Shown: one piece after another, positions 7,139-14,890 of the stretch | Layout: every line of letters begins with the position of its first letter | Position numbering within the stretch: position 1 is the stretch's first letter | Assembly (NCBI RefSeq): GCF_014646095.1 | Contig: NZ_BMMU01000019.1 | Coordinates: forward strand, 15,525 to 79,524 | Length of the DNA: 64,000 nucleotides | Source: Streptomyces lacrimifluminis | GTDB lineage: Bacteria > Actinomycetota > Actinomycetes > Streptomycetales > Streptomycetaceae | Direction: 5' to 3' | Program-made: the position numbers and the translations under genes | Notes under the pieces: model-generated | What the model saw: the letters and a program-made list of their open reading frames with translations, nothing else | The model's database searches: none | What the model was told of the DNA's origin: nothing

Positions 7139-10100
7139 TCAGCCGCGCGGCTTCTCGCGCATCTCGTACGTCGCGATGACGTCGTCGACCTTGATGTCGT
7201 TGAAGTTTCCGAGGTTGATACCACCCTCGAAGCCTTCGCGGATCTCGGTGACGTCGTCCTTGAAGCGACGCAGACCGGAGATGGTGAGGCTCTCCGCGAT
7301 GACCTTGCCATCGCGCAGCAACCGCGCCTTGGTGTTGCGCTTGACCTCGCCGGAGCGGACCAGCACACCGGCGATGTTGCCCAGCTTGGACGAGCGGAAG
7401 ACCTCGCGGATCTCCGCCGTACCGAGCTCGACCTCTTCGTACTCCGGCTTGAGCATGCCCTTGAGGGCTGCCTCGATCTCCTCGATGGCCTGGTAGATCA
7501 CCGAGTAGTACCGGACGTCCACGCCCTCGCGCTCCGCCATCTGCGCCGCGCGGCCCGCAGCGCGGACGTTGAAGCCGATGACGATGGCGTCGGAGCCGGT
7601 CGCCAGGTCGATGTCCGACTCGGTGACGGCACCCACACCGCGGTGCAGGATGCGGATGTCGACCTCTTCGCCGACGTCGAGCTGGAGCAGCGAGGACTCG
7701 AGAGCCTCCACCGAACCGGACGCGTCGCCCTTGATGATGAGGTTGAGTTCCTGCACCAGACCGGCCTTGAGGGCCTCGTCCAGGTTCTCCAGGGAGAACC
7801 GGACACCCCGGCGGGCGAAGTTGGCGTTGCGCTCGCGCGCCGCCCGCTTCTCGGCGATCTGACGCGCCGTGCGGTCCTCGTCGACGACCAGGAAGTTGTC
7901 GCCGGCGCCCGGGACGTTGGTGAGACCGAGGACGAGGACCGGGGTCGAGGGACCCGCCTCTTCCACGTTCTCGCCCTTGTCGTCGAGCATCGCGCGGACA
8001 CGGCCGTACGCGTCGCCGACCACCATGGTGTCGCCGACCCGCAGGGTGCCTCGCTGGACCAGGACGGTCGCGACGGCGCCGCGGCCCTTGTCCAGGTGGG
8101 ACTCGATCGCAATACCCTGCGCGTCCTGCTCCGGGTTGGCCCGCAGGTCGAGCGAGGCGTCCGCGGTGAGGACCACGGCCTCCAGCAGGCTCTCGATGTT
8201 GAGGCCCTGCTTGGCGGAGATGTCGACGAACATCGTGTCGCCGCCGTACTCCTCGGCCACCAGACCGAACTCGGTGAGCTGACCGCGCACCTTGGTCGGG
8301 TCGGCACCCTCGACGTCGATCTTGTTGACCGCGACCACGATCGGCACACCGGCCGCCTTGGCGTGGTTCAACGCCTCGATCGTCTGGGGCATCACACCGT
8401 CGTTGGCCGCCACCACGAGGATCGCGATGTCGGTCGACTTGGCACCACGGGCACGCATGGCGGTGAACGCCTCGTGACCGGGGGTGTCGATGAAGGTGAT
8501 GCGACGCTCTTCGTCGTTGACGACGGTCGCGACCTGGTACGCACCGATGTGCTGCGTGATACCGCCGGCCTCGCCCGCGACGACGTTCGTCTTGCGGATG
8601 GTGTCGAGGAGGCGGGTCTTACCGTGGTCGACGTGACCCATGACGGTGACGACCGGCGGGCGGACCACCAGGTCCTCCTCGTCGCCCTCGTCCTCGCCGA
8701 ACTCGATGTCGAAGGACTCGAGCAGCTCGCGGTCCTCCTCCTCGGGGCTGACGATCTCGAGGACGAAGTTCATCTCGTCCGCGAGGAGCCTCAGCGTCTC
8801 GTCGGAGACGGACTGCGTGGCGGTGACCATCTCGCCGAGGTTCATCATCACGCCGACGAGCGACGCCGGGTTGGCGCCGATCTTCTCGGCGAAGTCGGTC
8901 AGGGAAGCACCACGCGACAGGCGGACGGACTGTCCGTTGCCGCGAGGCAGCATGACGCCGCCGACCGACGGGGCCTGCATGGCCTCGTACTCCTGGCGCC
9001 TCTGACGCTTCGACTTGCGACCACGACGCGCGGGACCACCGGGACGGCCGAAGGCGCCCTGCGTGCCACCACGGGCACCCGGACCGCCGGGACGACCACC
9101 GAAGCCGGGACGACCGCCGCCGCCACCACCGGGACCACCGGGACGACCGGCGAAACCGCCGCCACCGCCACCGGGACCACCGGGACGGCCGGCGAAACCG
9201 CCACCGCCACCACCGGGACCGGCCGGACGACCGGCGAAGCCGCCGCCGCCACCGGGGCGACCGCCGCCACCGGCACCGGGACCACCGGGACGACCGCCGC
9301 CGCCACCGGGACCGCGGCCACCAGGGCCACCACCGGGACGCGGGCTGCCCGCTGCGGGACGCTGCGGCATCATGCCGGGGTTGGGACGGTTACCACCGGG
9401 GCCGCCACCGGGACGCGGAGCGCCACCGGGACCACCCTGCGGACGAGGCATGCCGCCCGGACTCGGACGCCCGCCGCCCGCGCCCTGCGGACGGGGAGCA
9501 CCCTGGCCACCGCCGGCGCCCTGCGGACGCGGAGCGCCACCGGGAGCACCGGGGCCACCCTGGCCGCCGGGACGCGGGGCGCCACCCGGACGGGGCGTCT
9601 GCGGACGCGCCATCCCGGTGGAACCACCGGATGTGAAGGGGTTGTTGCCCGGACGCGGACCGGCCGGACGGGCACCGCCGGGACGCGGCGCGCCCTGGCC
9701 TGCCGGACGCGGGGCGCCCGGACGCTCACCACGGCCCTGGCCACGGTCCTGACCGCGGTCCTGACCCTGACCCCGGTCCTGACCGGGACCCGAGGGACGG
9801 GCGCCGGGACGCGGGGCACCGGGACGGGCAGCGCTGCTGGGACGCGGAGCCTGTGCGGCGGCCGGAGCAACCGGGGCCGACGGCGGAGCGGTGAACTCCG
9901 GCGTGGCCGGCGCGGCGACAACCGGCTTCGGCGCGGGCTTGGGGCCCGGCGTCGGACGTGAACCCTGGGCGGCCGGGGCGACCGGCGTAACCGGGGCACT
10001 GGGCGCACTCGGCGCGGCGGGCGCCGCAGGGCGCTCGGCCACGGCGGGCTTGGGAGCCGGCGGCCGCGGGGCGGCCGGACGGGCCGACTGCGCCGGGGAA

Positions 10101-10312
10101 GGCGCGCCGGGCTTGGGAGCAGCCTTGCGCGGGGCGCCGGGCTTGGCGTTGCCCCCGCCCTGGAAGGCGTCTGTCAACTTGCGTACTACTGGCGCCTCGA
10201 TCGTCGAGGATGCCGATCGGACGAATTCACCGAGTTCCTGGAGCTTGGCCATGACGGCCTTGCTCTCCACCCCGAACTCCTTGGCGAGTTCGTATACCCG
10301 GACCTTAGCCAC
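7139..10312 (-). CDS. infB: Translation initiation factor IF-2
   Basis: GTPase that brings initiator tRNA to the 30S subunit and promotes subunit joining. The 1057-residue protein starts with an IF2_N domain (MAKVRVYELAKEFGVESK), followed by a very long low-complexity linker (about 55-430) rich in Pro, Gly, Arg and Ala, including repeated FAGRPGGPGGGGGG units. A second IF2_N-like region lies near 450-525. The G domain carries VMGHVDHGKT near residue 558, then DTPGHEAF and NKIDVEGAD, followed by the usual beta-barrel, IF2-C1 and IF2-C2 domains. It starts at GTG 10312 with AAGGAG 5 bases upstream. The long linker is typical of actinomycete IF-2. Confidence 0.98.
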   Translation of the reverse strand: MAKVRVYELAKEFGVESKAVMAKLQELGEFVRSASSTIEAPVVRKLTDAFQGGGNAKPGAPRKAAPKPGAPSPAQSARPAAPRPPAPKPAVAERPAAPAAPSAPSAPVTPVAPAAQGSRPTPGPKPAPKPVVAAPATPEFTAPPSAPVAPAAAQAPRPSSAARPGAPRPGARPSGPGQDRGQGQDRGQDRGQGRGERPGAPRPAGQGAPRPGGARPAGPRPGNNPFTSGGSTGMARPQTPRPGGAPRPGGQGGPGAPGGAPRPQGAGGGQGAPRPQGAGGGRPSPGGMPRPQGGPGGAPRPGGGPGGNRPNPGMMPQRPAAGSPRPGGGPGGRGPGGGGGRPGGPGAGGGGRPGGGGGFAGRPAGPGGGGGGFAGRPGGPGGGGGGFAGRPGGPGGGGGGRPGFGGRPGGPGARGGTQGAFGRPGGPARRGRKSKRQRRQEYEAMQAPSVGGVMLPRGNGQSVRLSRGASLTDFAEKIGANPASLVGVMMNLGEMVTATQSVSDETLRLLADEMNFVLEIVSPEEEDRELLESFDIEFGEDEGDEEDLVVRPPVVTVMGHVDHGKTRLLDTIRKTNVVAGEAGGITQHIGAYQVATVVNDEERRITFIDTPGHEAFTAMRARGAKSTDIAILVVAANDGVMPQTIEALNHAKAAGVPIVVAVNKIDVEGADPTKVRGQLTEFGLVAEEYGGDTMFVDISAKQGLNIESLLEAVVLTADASLDLRANPEQDAQGIAIESHLDKGRGAVATVLVQRGTLRVGDTMVVGDAYGRVRAMLDDKGENVEEAGPSTPVLVLGLTNVPGAGDNFLVVDEDRTARQIAEKRAARERNANFARRGVRFSLENLDEALKAGLVQELNLIIKGDASGSVEALESSLLQLDVGEEVDIRILHRGVGAVTESDIDLATGSDAIVIGFNVRAAGRAAQMAEREGVDVRYYSVIYQAIEEIEAALKGMLKPEYEEVELGTAEIREVFRSSKLGNIAGVLVRSGEVKRNTKARLLRDGKVIAESLTISGLRRFKDDVTEIREGFEGGINLGNFNDIKVDDVIATYEMREKPRG

Positions 10313-10459
10313 TTCGCTCCTTTTAGGTCCGGGTTGCGGCCGGACCGTCGCTACTTCATGGGCGTACTCATCGCGTGCTCATCGAGTGCTCATCGCAATC
10401 TCGACCTACTTCCAACTCGCGGGGGTACCAGAGCCGCACGGGGTTCCGCGCGACACGTT

Positions 10460-10738
10460 TTACGGTGTTTCCTGCTCGACGTACCGGCGCAACGCCACCA
10501 CGTCGAGGGCTCCCTGGACACGCAGTGCCCGTGGGAATGCCCGGCGGCGGACCGCCAGGTCGAGGCAGACCAGGGCGGGGTGCACGTACGCACCCCGGCC
10601 GGGCAGCGTACCGCGATGATCGGGGACGCATTCACCCTCGACCGCCACGATGCGCAGGAGATCCTTCTTGGCCGCTCGCTCCCGACACCCCACACAGGTG
10701 CGTTCAGGGCATGCGCGGGCATGCGTCCGGCCAGACAC
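10460..10738 (-). CDS. ylxR: YlxR family (DUF448) RNA-binding protein
   Basis: A 92-residue basic protein with the family signature ERTCVGCRERAAKKDLLRIV near the N-terminus and GRGAYVHP later. YlxR-fold proteins lie between nusA and infB in many bacteria and are thought to bind RNA or influence transcription. Start GTG 10738; GGGGAGG lies about 12 bases upstream. The order nusA-ylxR-infB is conserved and all three share the strand. Confidence 0.95.
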   Translation of the reverse strand: MSGRTHARACPERTCVGCRERAAKKDLLRIVAVEGECVPDHRGTLPGRGAYVHPALVCLDLAVRRRAFPRALRVQGALDVVALRRYVEQETP

Positions 10739-10839
10739 TCCTAAGTCTACCTCCCCGCAGCGACCTCACCCCTTCGGGGCAAGAATCGAACGGCTGTTGT
10801 CGTGATCTCAGCCACTTGCGGCTTGGATCTATTCCCCCG

Positions 10840-11850
10840 CTAGTCCCGGGGCTGCTCAGCGGGCCGCTCGGACGGCTGCTCGATGTCCGGGCGGATGTCG
10901 ATCCGCCAGCCGGTCAGCCGGGCCGCGAGCCGGGCGTTCTGGCCCTCCTTGCCGATCGCCAGCGACAGCTGGTAGTCGGGGACCGTCACGCGCGCGGAGC
11001 GGGCCGCCAGGTCGACGACCTCGACCTTGTTGACCCGGGCCGGGGACAGCGCGTTCGCCACCATGTCGGCCGGGTCGTCCGACCAGTCGACGATGTCGAT
11101 CTTCTCGCCGTTCAGCTCGGCCATGACGCTGCGCACCCGGCTGCCCATGGGGCCGATACAGGCCCCCTTGGCGTTCAGGCCGCTGCGCGTCGACCGCACG
11201 GCGATCTTCGTGCGGTGACCGGCCTCGCGCGCGATGGCCGCGATCTCCACGGAACCGTCCGCGATCTCGGGCACCTCCAGCGCGAAGAGCTTCTTCACCA
11301 GGTTGGGGTGCGTGCGGGAGAGCGTGACGGAGGGACCGCGCACGCCCTTCGCCACGCGCACGACGTACGACCGCAGCCGCAGCCCGTGCTGGTAGTTCTC
11401 CCCGGGGACCTGCTCCTGCACCGGCAGGATGGCCTCCAGCTTGCCGATGTCCACGAGCACGTTCTTCGGGTCGCGGCCCTGCTGGACGACACCGGTGACG
11501 ATGTCGCCCTCGCGGCCCGCGTACTCGCCGAGCGTCGCGTCGTCCTCGGCGTCCCGCAGGCGCTGCAGGATGACCTGCTTGGCGGTGGTGGCGGCGATCC
11601 GGCCGAAGTCCGACGGGGTGTCGTCGAACTCACGTGCCTCCTGCCCCTCCTCCAGCTCCTGGGGGTCCTCCTTCGCCCACACGGTCACATGACCGGTCTC
11701 CCGGTCGAGCTTCACGCGCGCGTGGCGGCGGCTTCCCTCGGTGCGGTGGTAGGCGATGAGGAGGGCCGACTCGATCGCCTCGACCAGCAGGTCGAAGGAG
11801 ATCTCCTTCTCCCGCACCAAGCCCCGCAGGGCGCTCATGTCGATATCCAC
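10840..11850 (-). CDS. nusA: Transcription termination/antitermination protein NusA
   Basis: Binds RNA polymerase and nascent RNA to control pausing, termination and antitermination. The 336 residues include the N-terminal polymerase-binding domain, an S1 domain (GDIVTGVVQQGRDPKNVLVD), and KH domains (ACIGPMGSRVRSVMAELNGE; LSLAIGKEGQNARLAARLTG). It lacks the extra C-terminal acidic repeats of proteobacterial NusA, as usual in actinobacteria. Start GTG 11850 with GAGGAGG about 9 bases upstream, two bases after the rimP stop: the rimP-nusA pair is tightly coupled. Confidence 0.98.
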   Translation of the reverse strand: MDIDMSALRGLVREKEISFDLLVEAIESALLIAYHRTEGSRRHARVKLDRETGHVTVWAKEDPQELEEGQEAREFDDTPSDFGRIAATTAKQVILQRLRDAEDDATLGEYAGREGDIVTGVVQQGRDPKNVLVDIGKLEAILPVQEQVPGENYQHGLRLRSYVVRVAKGVRGPSVTLSRTHPNLVKKLFALEVPEIADGSVEIAAIAREAGHRTKIAVRSTRSGLNAKGACIGPMGSRVRSVMAELNGEKIDIVDWSDDPADMVANALSPARVNKVEVVDLAARSARVTVPDYQLSLAIGKEGQNARLAARLTGWRIDIRPDIEQPSERPAEQPRD

Positions 11851-11852
11851 GG

Positions 11853-12371
11853 CTACGCCTCCTCTTCTTCCGTCATGTCCTGCTTGTCATGCTTGTCTTT
11901 GCGGTTGAACTCGACCTGGACGCGGGCCTTGTCGATGTCGGCGAAGGTGAGCCGGCGGGCGGTGGCCTTTCGGCCCTTCACGCCCGGCACTTCGAGGTCC
12001 ATGCCCTCGTCGTCCACGGTCAGGATTCTGGCGACCAGTTCCTCGCCCTCGGCGAGCTGGAACCGCACCAGCCGCTCGACGGCACGGACGTAGTGCCGGT
12101 GCTCGGTGAGTTCACGCTCGGCGCCGGGGGTGCCGACCTCCAGGGTGTACTCCCCCGCGCCCATCGCGTCCGTCTCGTCGAGCTTCGCCGAGAGCGCGCG
12201 GCTCACATCGGCGATCGCGTCCAGGTCGGCGCCGTCGTCCGAATCGACGACGACCCGCAGCACTCTCTTGCGTCCGACGGAATCCACTGCGATCTCTTCG
12301 AGATCGAGACCCTGCGAGCTGACGAGCGGCTCCAGGAGCTCTCGAAGCCTCTCGCTCTGGGTGGTGCTCAT
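11853..12371 (-). CDS. rimP: Ribosome maturation factor RimP
   Basis: Needed for 30S subunit maturation. The 172-residue protein has the N-terminal RimP fold (LLEPLVSSQGLDLEEIAVD, then VLRVVVDSDDGADLDAI) and a C-terminal SH3-like part. The C-terminus is lysine/glutamate-rich. Start ATG 12371 has GAGGAG about 9 bases upstream. It is the first gene of the rimP-nusA-ylxR-infB unit, so the promoter lies in the divergent gap 12372-12586; I could not pick a convincing hexamer pair. Confidence 0.96.
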   Translation of the reverse strand: MSTTQSERLRELLEPLVSSQGLDLEEIAVDSVGRKRVLRVVVDSDDGADLDAIADVSRALSAKLDETDAMGAGEYTLEVGTPGAERELTEHRHYVRAVERLVRFQLAEGEELVARILTVDDEGMDLEVPGVKGRKATARRLTFADIDKARVQVEFNRKDKHDKQDMTEEEEA

Positions 12372-12586
12372 CCGGGTGACTCCTCGGCCGCGTGTGCTGT
12401 TGTGGGTAGGTCGCGTGTCAGGTCAAAGGGTATCCGGTCCCGGGGGGTGTTGCCGTCCACCGGGACGCCGCCCGTCGCCCGGCTGCGCCGGTGGCGGGTG
12501 CCGGGCCGGGGCGCGGGTACGGTGATCACGGGCGTGCTGCCCTTCCCTGGTGTCCCGTTCGTACGAGCCCTCCGAGGACGTCTGCC

Positions 12587-13135
12587 GTGCCGTTCCCCCC
12601 ACCGCCGCGCACCCCGCTGGGCGCTCCTCCGGGTCCGCGCCGAAGGACCCTGCTCGCCTCGGCCGCGGGCGCCGCCCTTCTCGTGGGCTGCACCACCGAG
12701 CCCGACACGACGGCCACGAGCTCCGGCAGCCCGTCGGCCGCCGAACGCACGCGCGCGCGTGCGGCACGCGACAGCACGGCGCTCGCACGGCAGTACGACA
12801 CGGCCATCGCCGCGTTTCCGGTGCTGGCGGAGCGGCTGTCGGAGCTGCGGGCGGAGGTCGTACGCCACGCGGAGTCGTTCGGAGGCCGCGAGCCGACACC
12901 GACGCCCACGCCCACGCCCACCTCGGCATCCGCGTCACCTGCGGCTTCGGCGTCTTCTGCGGCGCCGACGAGCGAGCAGGACGCACTCGCCGGCCTCGCC
13001 GCCGCCGAGCGGACCCTCGTGGACCGGCGCACGAAGGCGCTTCTTGAGGCGCCGGGTGAGCTGGCGCGACTGCTGGCCTCGGTGGCGGCTGCCGGGGCGG
13101 CGCATGTGTACCTGCTGGCGGAGGGCGCGAAGTGA
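12587..13135 (+). CDS. Tat-type lipoprotein
   Basis: A 182-residue secreted lipoprotein. The N-terminus has a PRRRTLLAS twin-arginine-like segment, a hydrophobic stretch and the lipobox LLVGC, followed by a Ser/Thr-rich spacer. A Thr-Pro/Ala-Ser linker (TPTPTPTPT onward) interrupts an otherwise helical protein (LAAAERTLVDRRTKALLEAP). The next gene overlaps it by four bases (GTGA) and encodes a DUF4439 ferritin-like protein, so the two probably work together at the membrane. The GTG at 12587 is chosen because a GAGGA site lies 8 bases upstream and it places the signal sequence correctly; the open frame continues upstream without a signal-like start. It diverges from rimP. Confidence 0.8.
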   Translation: MPFPPPPRTPLGAPPGPRRRTLLASAAGAALLVGCTTEPDTTATSSGSPSAAERTRARAARDSTALARQYDTAIAAFPVLAERLSELRAEVVRHAESFGGREPTPTPTPTPTSASASPAASASSAAPTSEQDALAGLAAAERTLVDRRTKALLEAPGELARLLASVAAAGAAHVYLLAEGAK

Positions 13136-13629
13136 CGGAAACGGTGTCGGAGAAGGCCGCGAAGGACACTGCCGAGTTGACCGCCCTCCAGGCCGCCCTG
13201 GGCGCCGAGCACGCTGCCGTGTACGGGTACGGAGTCGTCGGCGGGCTGATCGGTGAGGCCCGCCGGAGCGAGGCGCGGGCAGCGTACGACGCCCATCGCG
13301 CCCGGCGCGACGAGCTGGCGCGCGCCGTGCGGGCCCTCGGGGGCACGCCGGTGGCGGCGGCGGCCGGGTACGCCCTGCCGTTCCCCGTGTCGGACTCGGA
13401 CGGCGCCGTCCGCCTCGCGGCCGAGCTGGAGGAGCGGGTCGCCGGGGTGTACTCCGACCTGGTGCGGGCAACCGGGGGCGAGCGGCGCCGGACGGGCGCC
13501 GAGGGGCTGAGAGAGGCCGCGGTGCGGGCGGTGCGGTGGCGGGGCGGGAGCGTACCCTTCCCTGGTCTTGCCGAGCGGTCCGGCTCCGCGTCGGCACCGG
13601 CCACGGCGTCGGCGACGCCCACGGCGTAG
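13132..13629 (+). CDS. DUF4439 ferritin-like domain protein
   Basis: A 165-residue, mostly helical protein beginning MTETVSEKAAKDTAELTALQ, then AALGAEHAAVYGYGVVGGLI, typical of the DUF4439 ferritin-like family. Helices with E/H residues (GAEHAAVYGYG; AAYDAHRARRDEL; LAAELEERVAGVYSDL) suggest a four-helix bundle, but I cannot confirm metal ligands. It lacks a signal peptide and overlaps the upstream lipoprotein gene (GTGA), which may anchor or partner it. Found next to rimP in Streptomyces. The end is a Thr/Ala/Pro tail. Confidence 0.85.
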   Translation: MTETVSEKAAKDTAELTALQAALGAEHAAVYGYGVVGGLIGEARRSEARAAYDAHRARRDELARAVRALGGTPVAAAAGYALPFPVSDSDGAVRLAAELEERVAGVYSDLVRATGGERRRTGAEGLREAAVRAVRWRGGSVPFPGLAERSGSASAPATASATPTA

Positions 13630-13670
13630 CCCGTACCGCATCCCGCGTACCGGAAGGAAACGACTCGCGC

Positions 13671-14585
13671 ATGGCTTTCGAACCGCCGCCCCGTCTGGTG
13701 AGGGCGCTCGGCGAGACGCCACCGGACGGTGACGACTGGCTGGCGCGGCTGCCTGTGGAGGCTCAACAGGCCGTGGATCTACGCGTGTTGACCGTGGAAC
13801 GGGTACAGCTTCCGGGCGGTCGCAGCAGCCTGGTGGTACTGGTGCGGCGGGCTGACGGTACGCCCGCCGTCCTGAAACTCGCGCCGCGCCGGGCCCGGCC
13901 GGAGAGCGAGCGGGCGGCGCTGGCGCACTGGGGCGGGGCGGGTGCGGTGCAGTTGCTGGAGCCGTCCAGCGGCTCCAGCGGCGAGGGTGTGCTGTTGCTC
14001 GAACGGCTGCATCCGGATGTGTCGGTGCGGTCACTGCCCGAGGCGAAGGCCCTGCTGGAGGCGGCGGGGACGCTGCGGCGGCTGTGGGTCGAGCCGCCCG
14101 TCGGCTCGGACGCGGTGTTCGAGACAGTGGCCGCGCGGACCGGGCGGCAGGCCGACGCGATGTCGGCGAGCGCCGGTGCGGATGCCGAGGTGGCGCCACT
14201 GGTCGAGGCGGCGCTCGCCGCGCGCGAGGAGTTGCTGGTCGCGCCGCCCGAGGCACGTTTGCTGCACGGTACGTTCCGGCAGAGCAAGGTGCTTGCCGCG
14301 GAGCGGGTGCCCTGGCTGGCGGTGGGGCCGGATCCGGTCGTCGGTGAGTGCGCGTTCGATTTGGCGCGGCTGGTTCGGGACCGGGTGGAGGATCTGATCG
14401 GCTCGTCTTCGGGGCCGGGGACCACCCGGCGGCGGGTGAAACGGCTTGCCGAGTCACTGGATGTGGATCAGGAGCGTTTGCGGGGGTGGACGTTGTTCCG
14501 GGCGGTGGAGTCCGGGGTCCGGGCGCTTCGGGTGGGGCGGCCCAAGGATGCGGAGTTGTTGCTGGAGTTCGCTGGGTGGCTCTGA
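13671..14585 (+). CDS. Aminoglycoside-phosphotransferase-fold protein, probable pseudokinase
   Basis: A 304-residue protein related to the APH(6)/streptomycin 6-kinase-like family. The nucleotide-binding lysine is retained in TPAVLKLAPRRA (Lys69), with a Glu downstream (Glu80 or 81). The catalytic loop, normally HGDLHxxN, reads HGTFRQSK (199-206), so the catalytic Asp and metal-binding Asn are gone. The usual DPKPVVGDPAYDLA reads GPDPVVGECAFDLA (219-231), which loses another metal ligand. Kinase activity is therefore unlikely. Start ATG 13671 with GGAAGGAAA about 10 bases upstream; an upstream in-frame extension overlapping the DUF4439 gene is rejected. It lies 41 bases after the ferritin-like gene and could be co-transcribed. 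Confidence 0.85.
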   Translation: MAFEPPPRLVRALGETPPDGDDWLARLPVEAQQAVDLRVLTVERVQLPGGRSSLVVLVRRADGTPAVLKLAPRRARPESERAALAHWGGAGAVQLLEPSSGSSGEGVLLLERLHPDVSVRSLPEAKALLEAAGTLRRLWVEPPVGSDAVFETVAARTGRQADAMSASAGADAEVAPLVEAALAAREELLVAPPEARLLHGTFRQSKVLAAERVPWLAVGPDPVVGECAFDLARLVRDRVEDLIGSSSGPGTTRRRVKRLAESLDVDQERLRGWTLFRAVESGVRALRVGRPKDAELLLEFAGWL

Positions 14586-14617
14586 GGTCCCGGAGCGGCT
14601 GCGGGCGGTGGGGCTTC

Positions 14618-14716
14618 TCACGCCCACGCGGCGGAACCGCAGTCGATGTACCGGTGCTCGAAACCGGACGTCGAGTCCGAGGTGCTGCTCGCGGTCGTCG
14701 TCGCGTCCGGCTCCAT
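14618..14716 (-). CDS. Small coding-like ORF downstream of proS (32 aa or frameshifted longer gene)
   Basis: From ATG 14716 to TGA 14618 the minus strand reads MEPDATTTASSTSDSTSGFE then HRYIDCGSAAWA. Codon third positions are about 95% G/C, while second positions are mixed, the Streptomyces coding pattern. Coding-like composition continues upstream in the same frame (an Arg-rich stretch ending GVFALVGT) but meets a TGA at 14813-14815 with no start codon in between. An ATG at 14816 with a good AAGGGGA site sits one frame off. So either the peptide starts at 14716 without an obvious ribosome-binding site, or a longer gene from 14816 carries a one-base frameshift. No function is assigned; the lone Cys in the C-terminal motif is notable. 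Confidence 0.5.
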   Translation of the reverse strand: MEPDATTTASSTSDSTSGFEHRYIDCGSAAWA

Positions 14717-14820
14717 CGTGCCGACGAGGGCGAAGACCCCCGGCCGCCGCGGCCGGCGAGACCGCCGCCCCTGCGGCTCTCCGTCCCTGCCCCTGCTCCT
14801 GCTCCCTGACCGTCATGGCT

Positions 14821-14870
14821 GTTCCCCTTCGTGGGAGATGACCCGGTGTCATCTCCCACGCTCGGGGAAC
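14821..14870 (-). terminator. proS terminator, long two-part hairpin
   Basis: Inner arms GTGGGAGATGAC (14831-14842) and GTCATCTCCCAC (14848-14859) pair perfectly around a 5-base loop. Outer arms GTTCCCC (14821-14827) and GGGGAAC (14864-14870) extend the stem after a 3- or 4-base bulge. It begins 20 bases after the proS stop codon. Confidence 0.85.
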
Positions 14871-14890
14871 GGCCTGAAGGGCGGGATGAA

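Noticed and set aside
9120..9260. Possible tandem-repeat array or CRISPR
   Set aside because: The repeats encode FAGRPGGPGGGGGG units of the IF-2 linker. There are no spacers, cas genes or palindromic repeats, so this is only low-complexity coding sequence.
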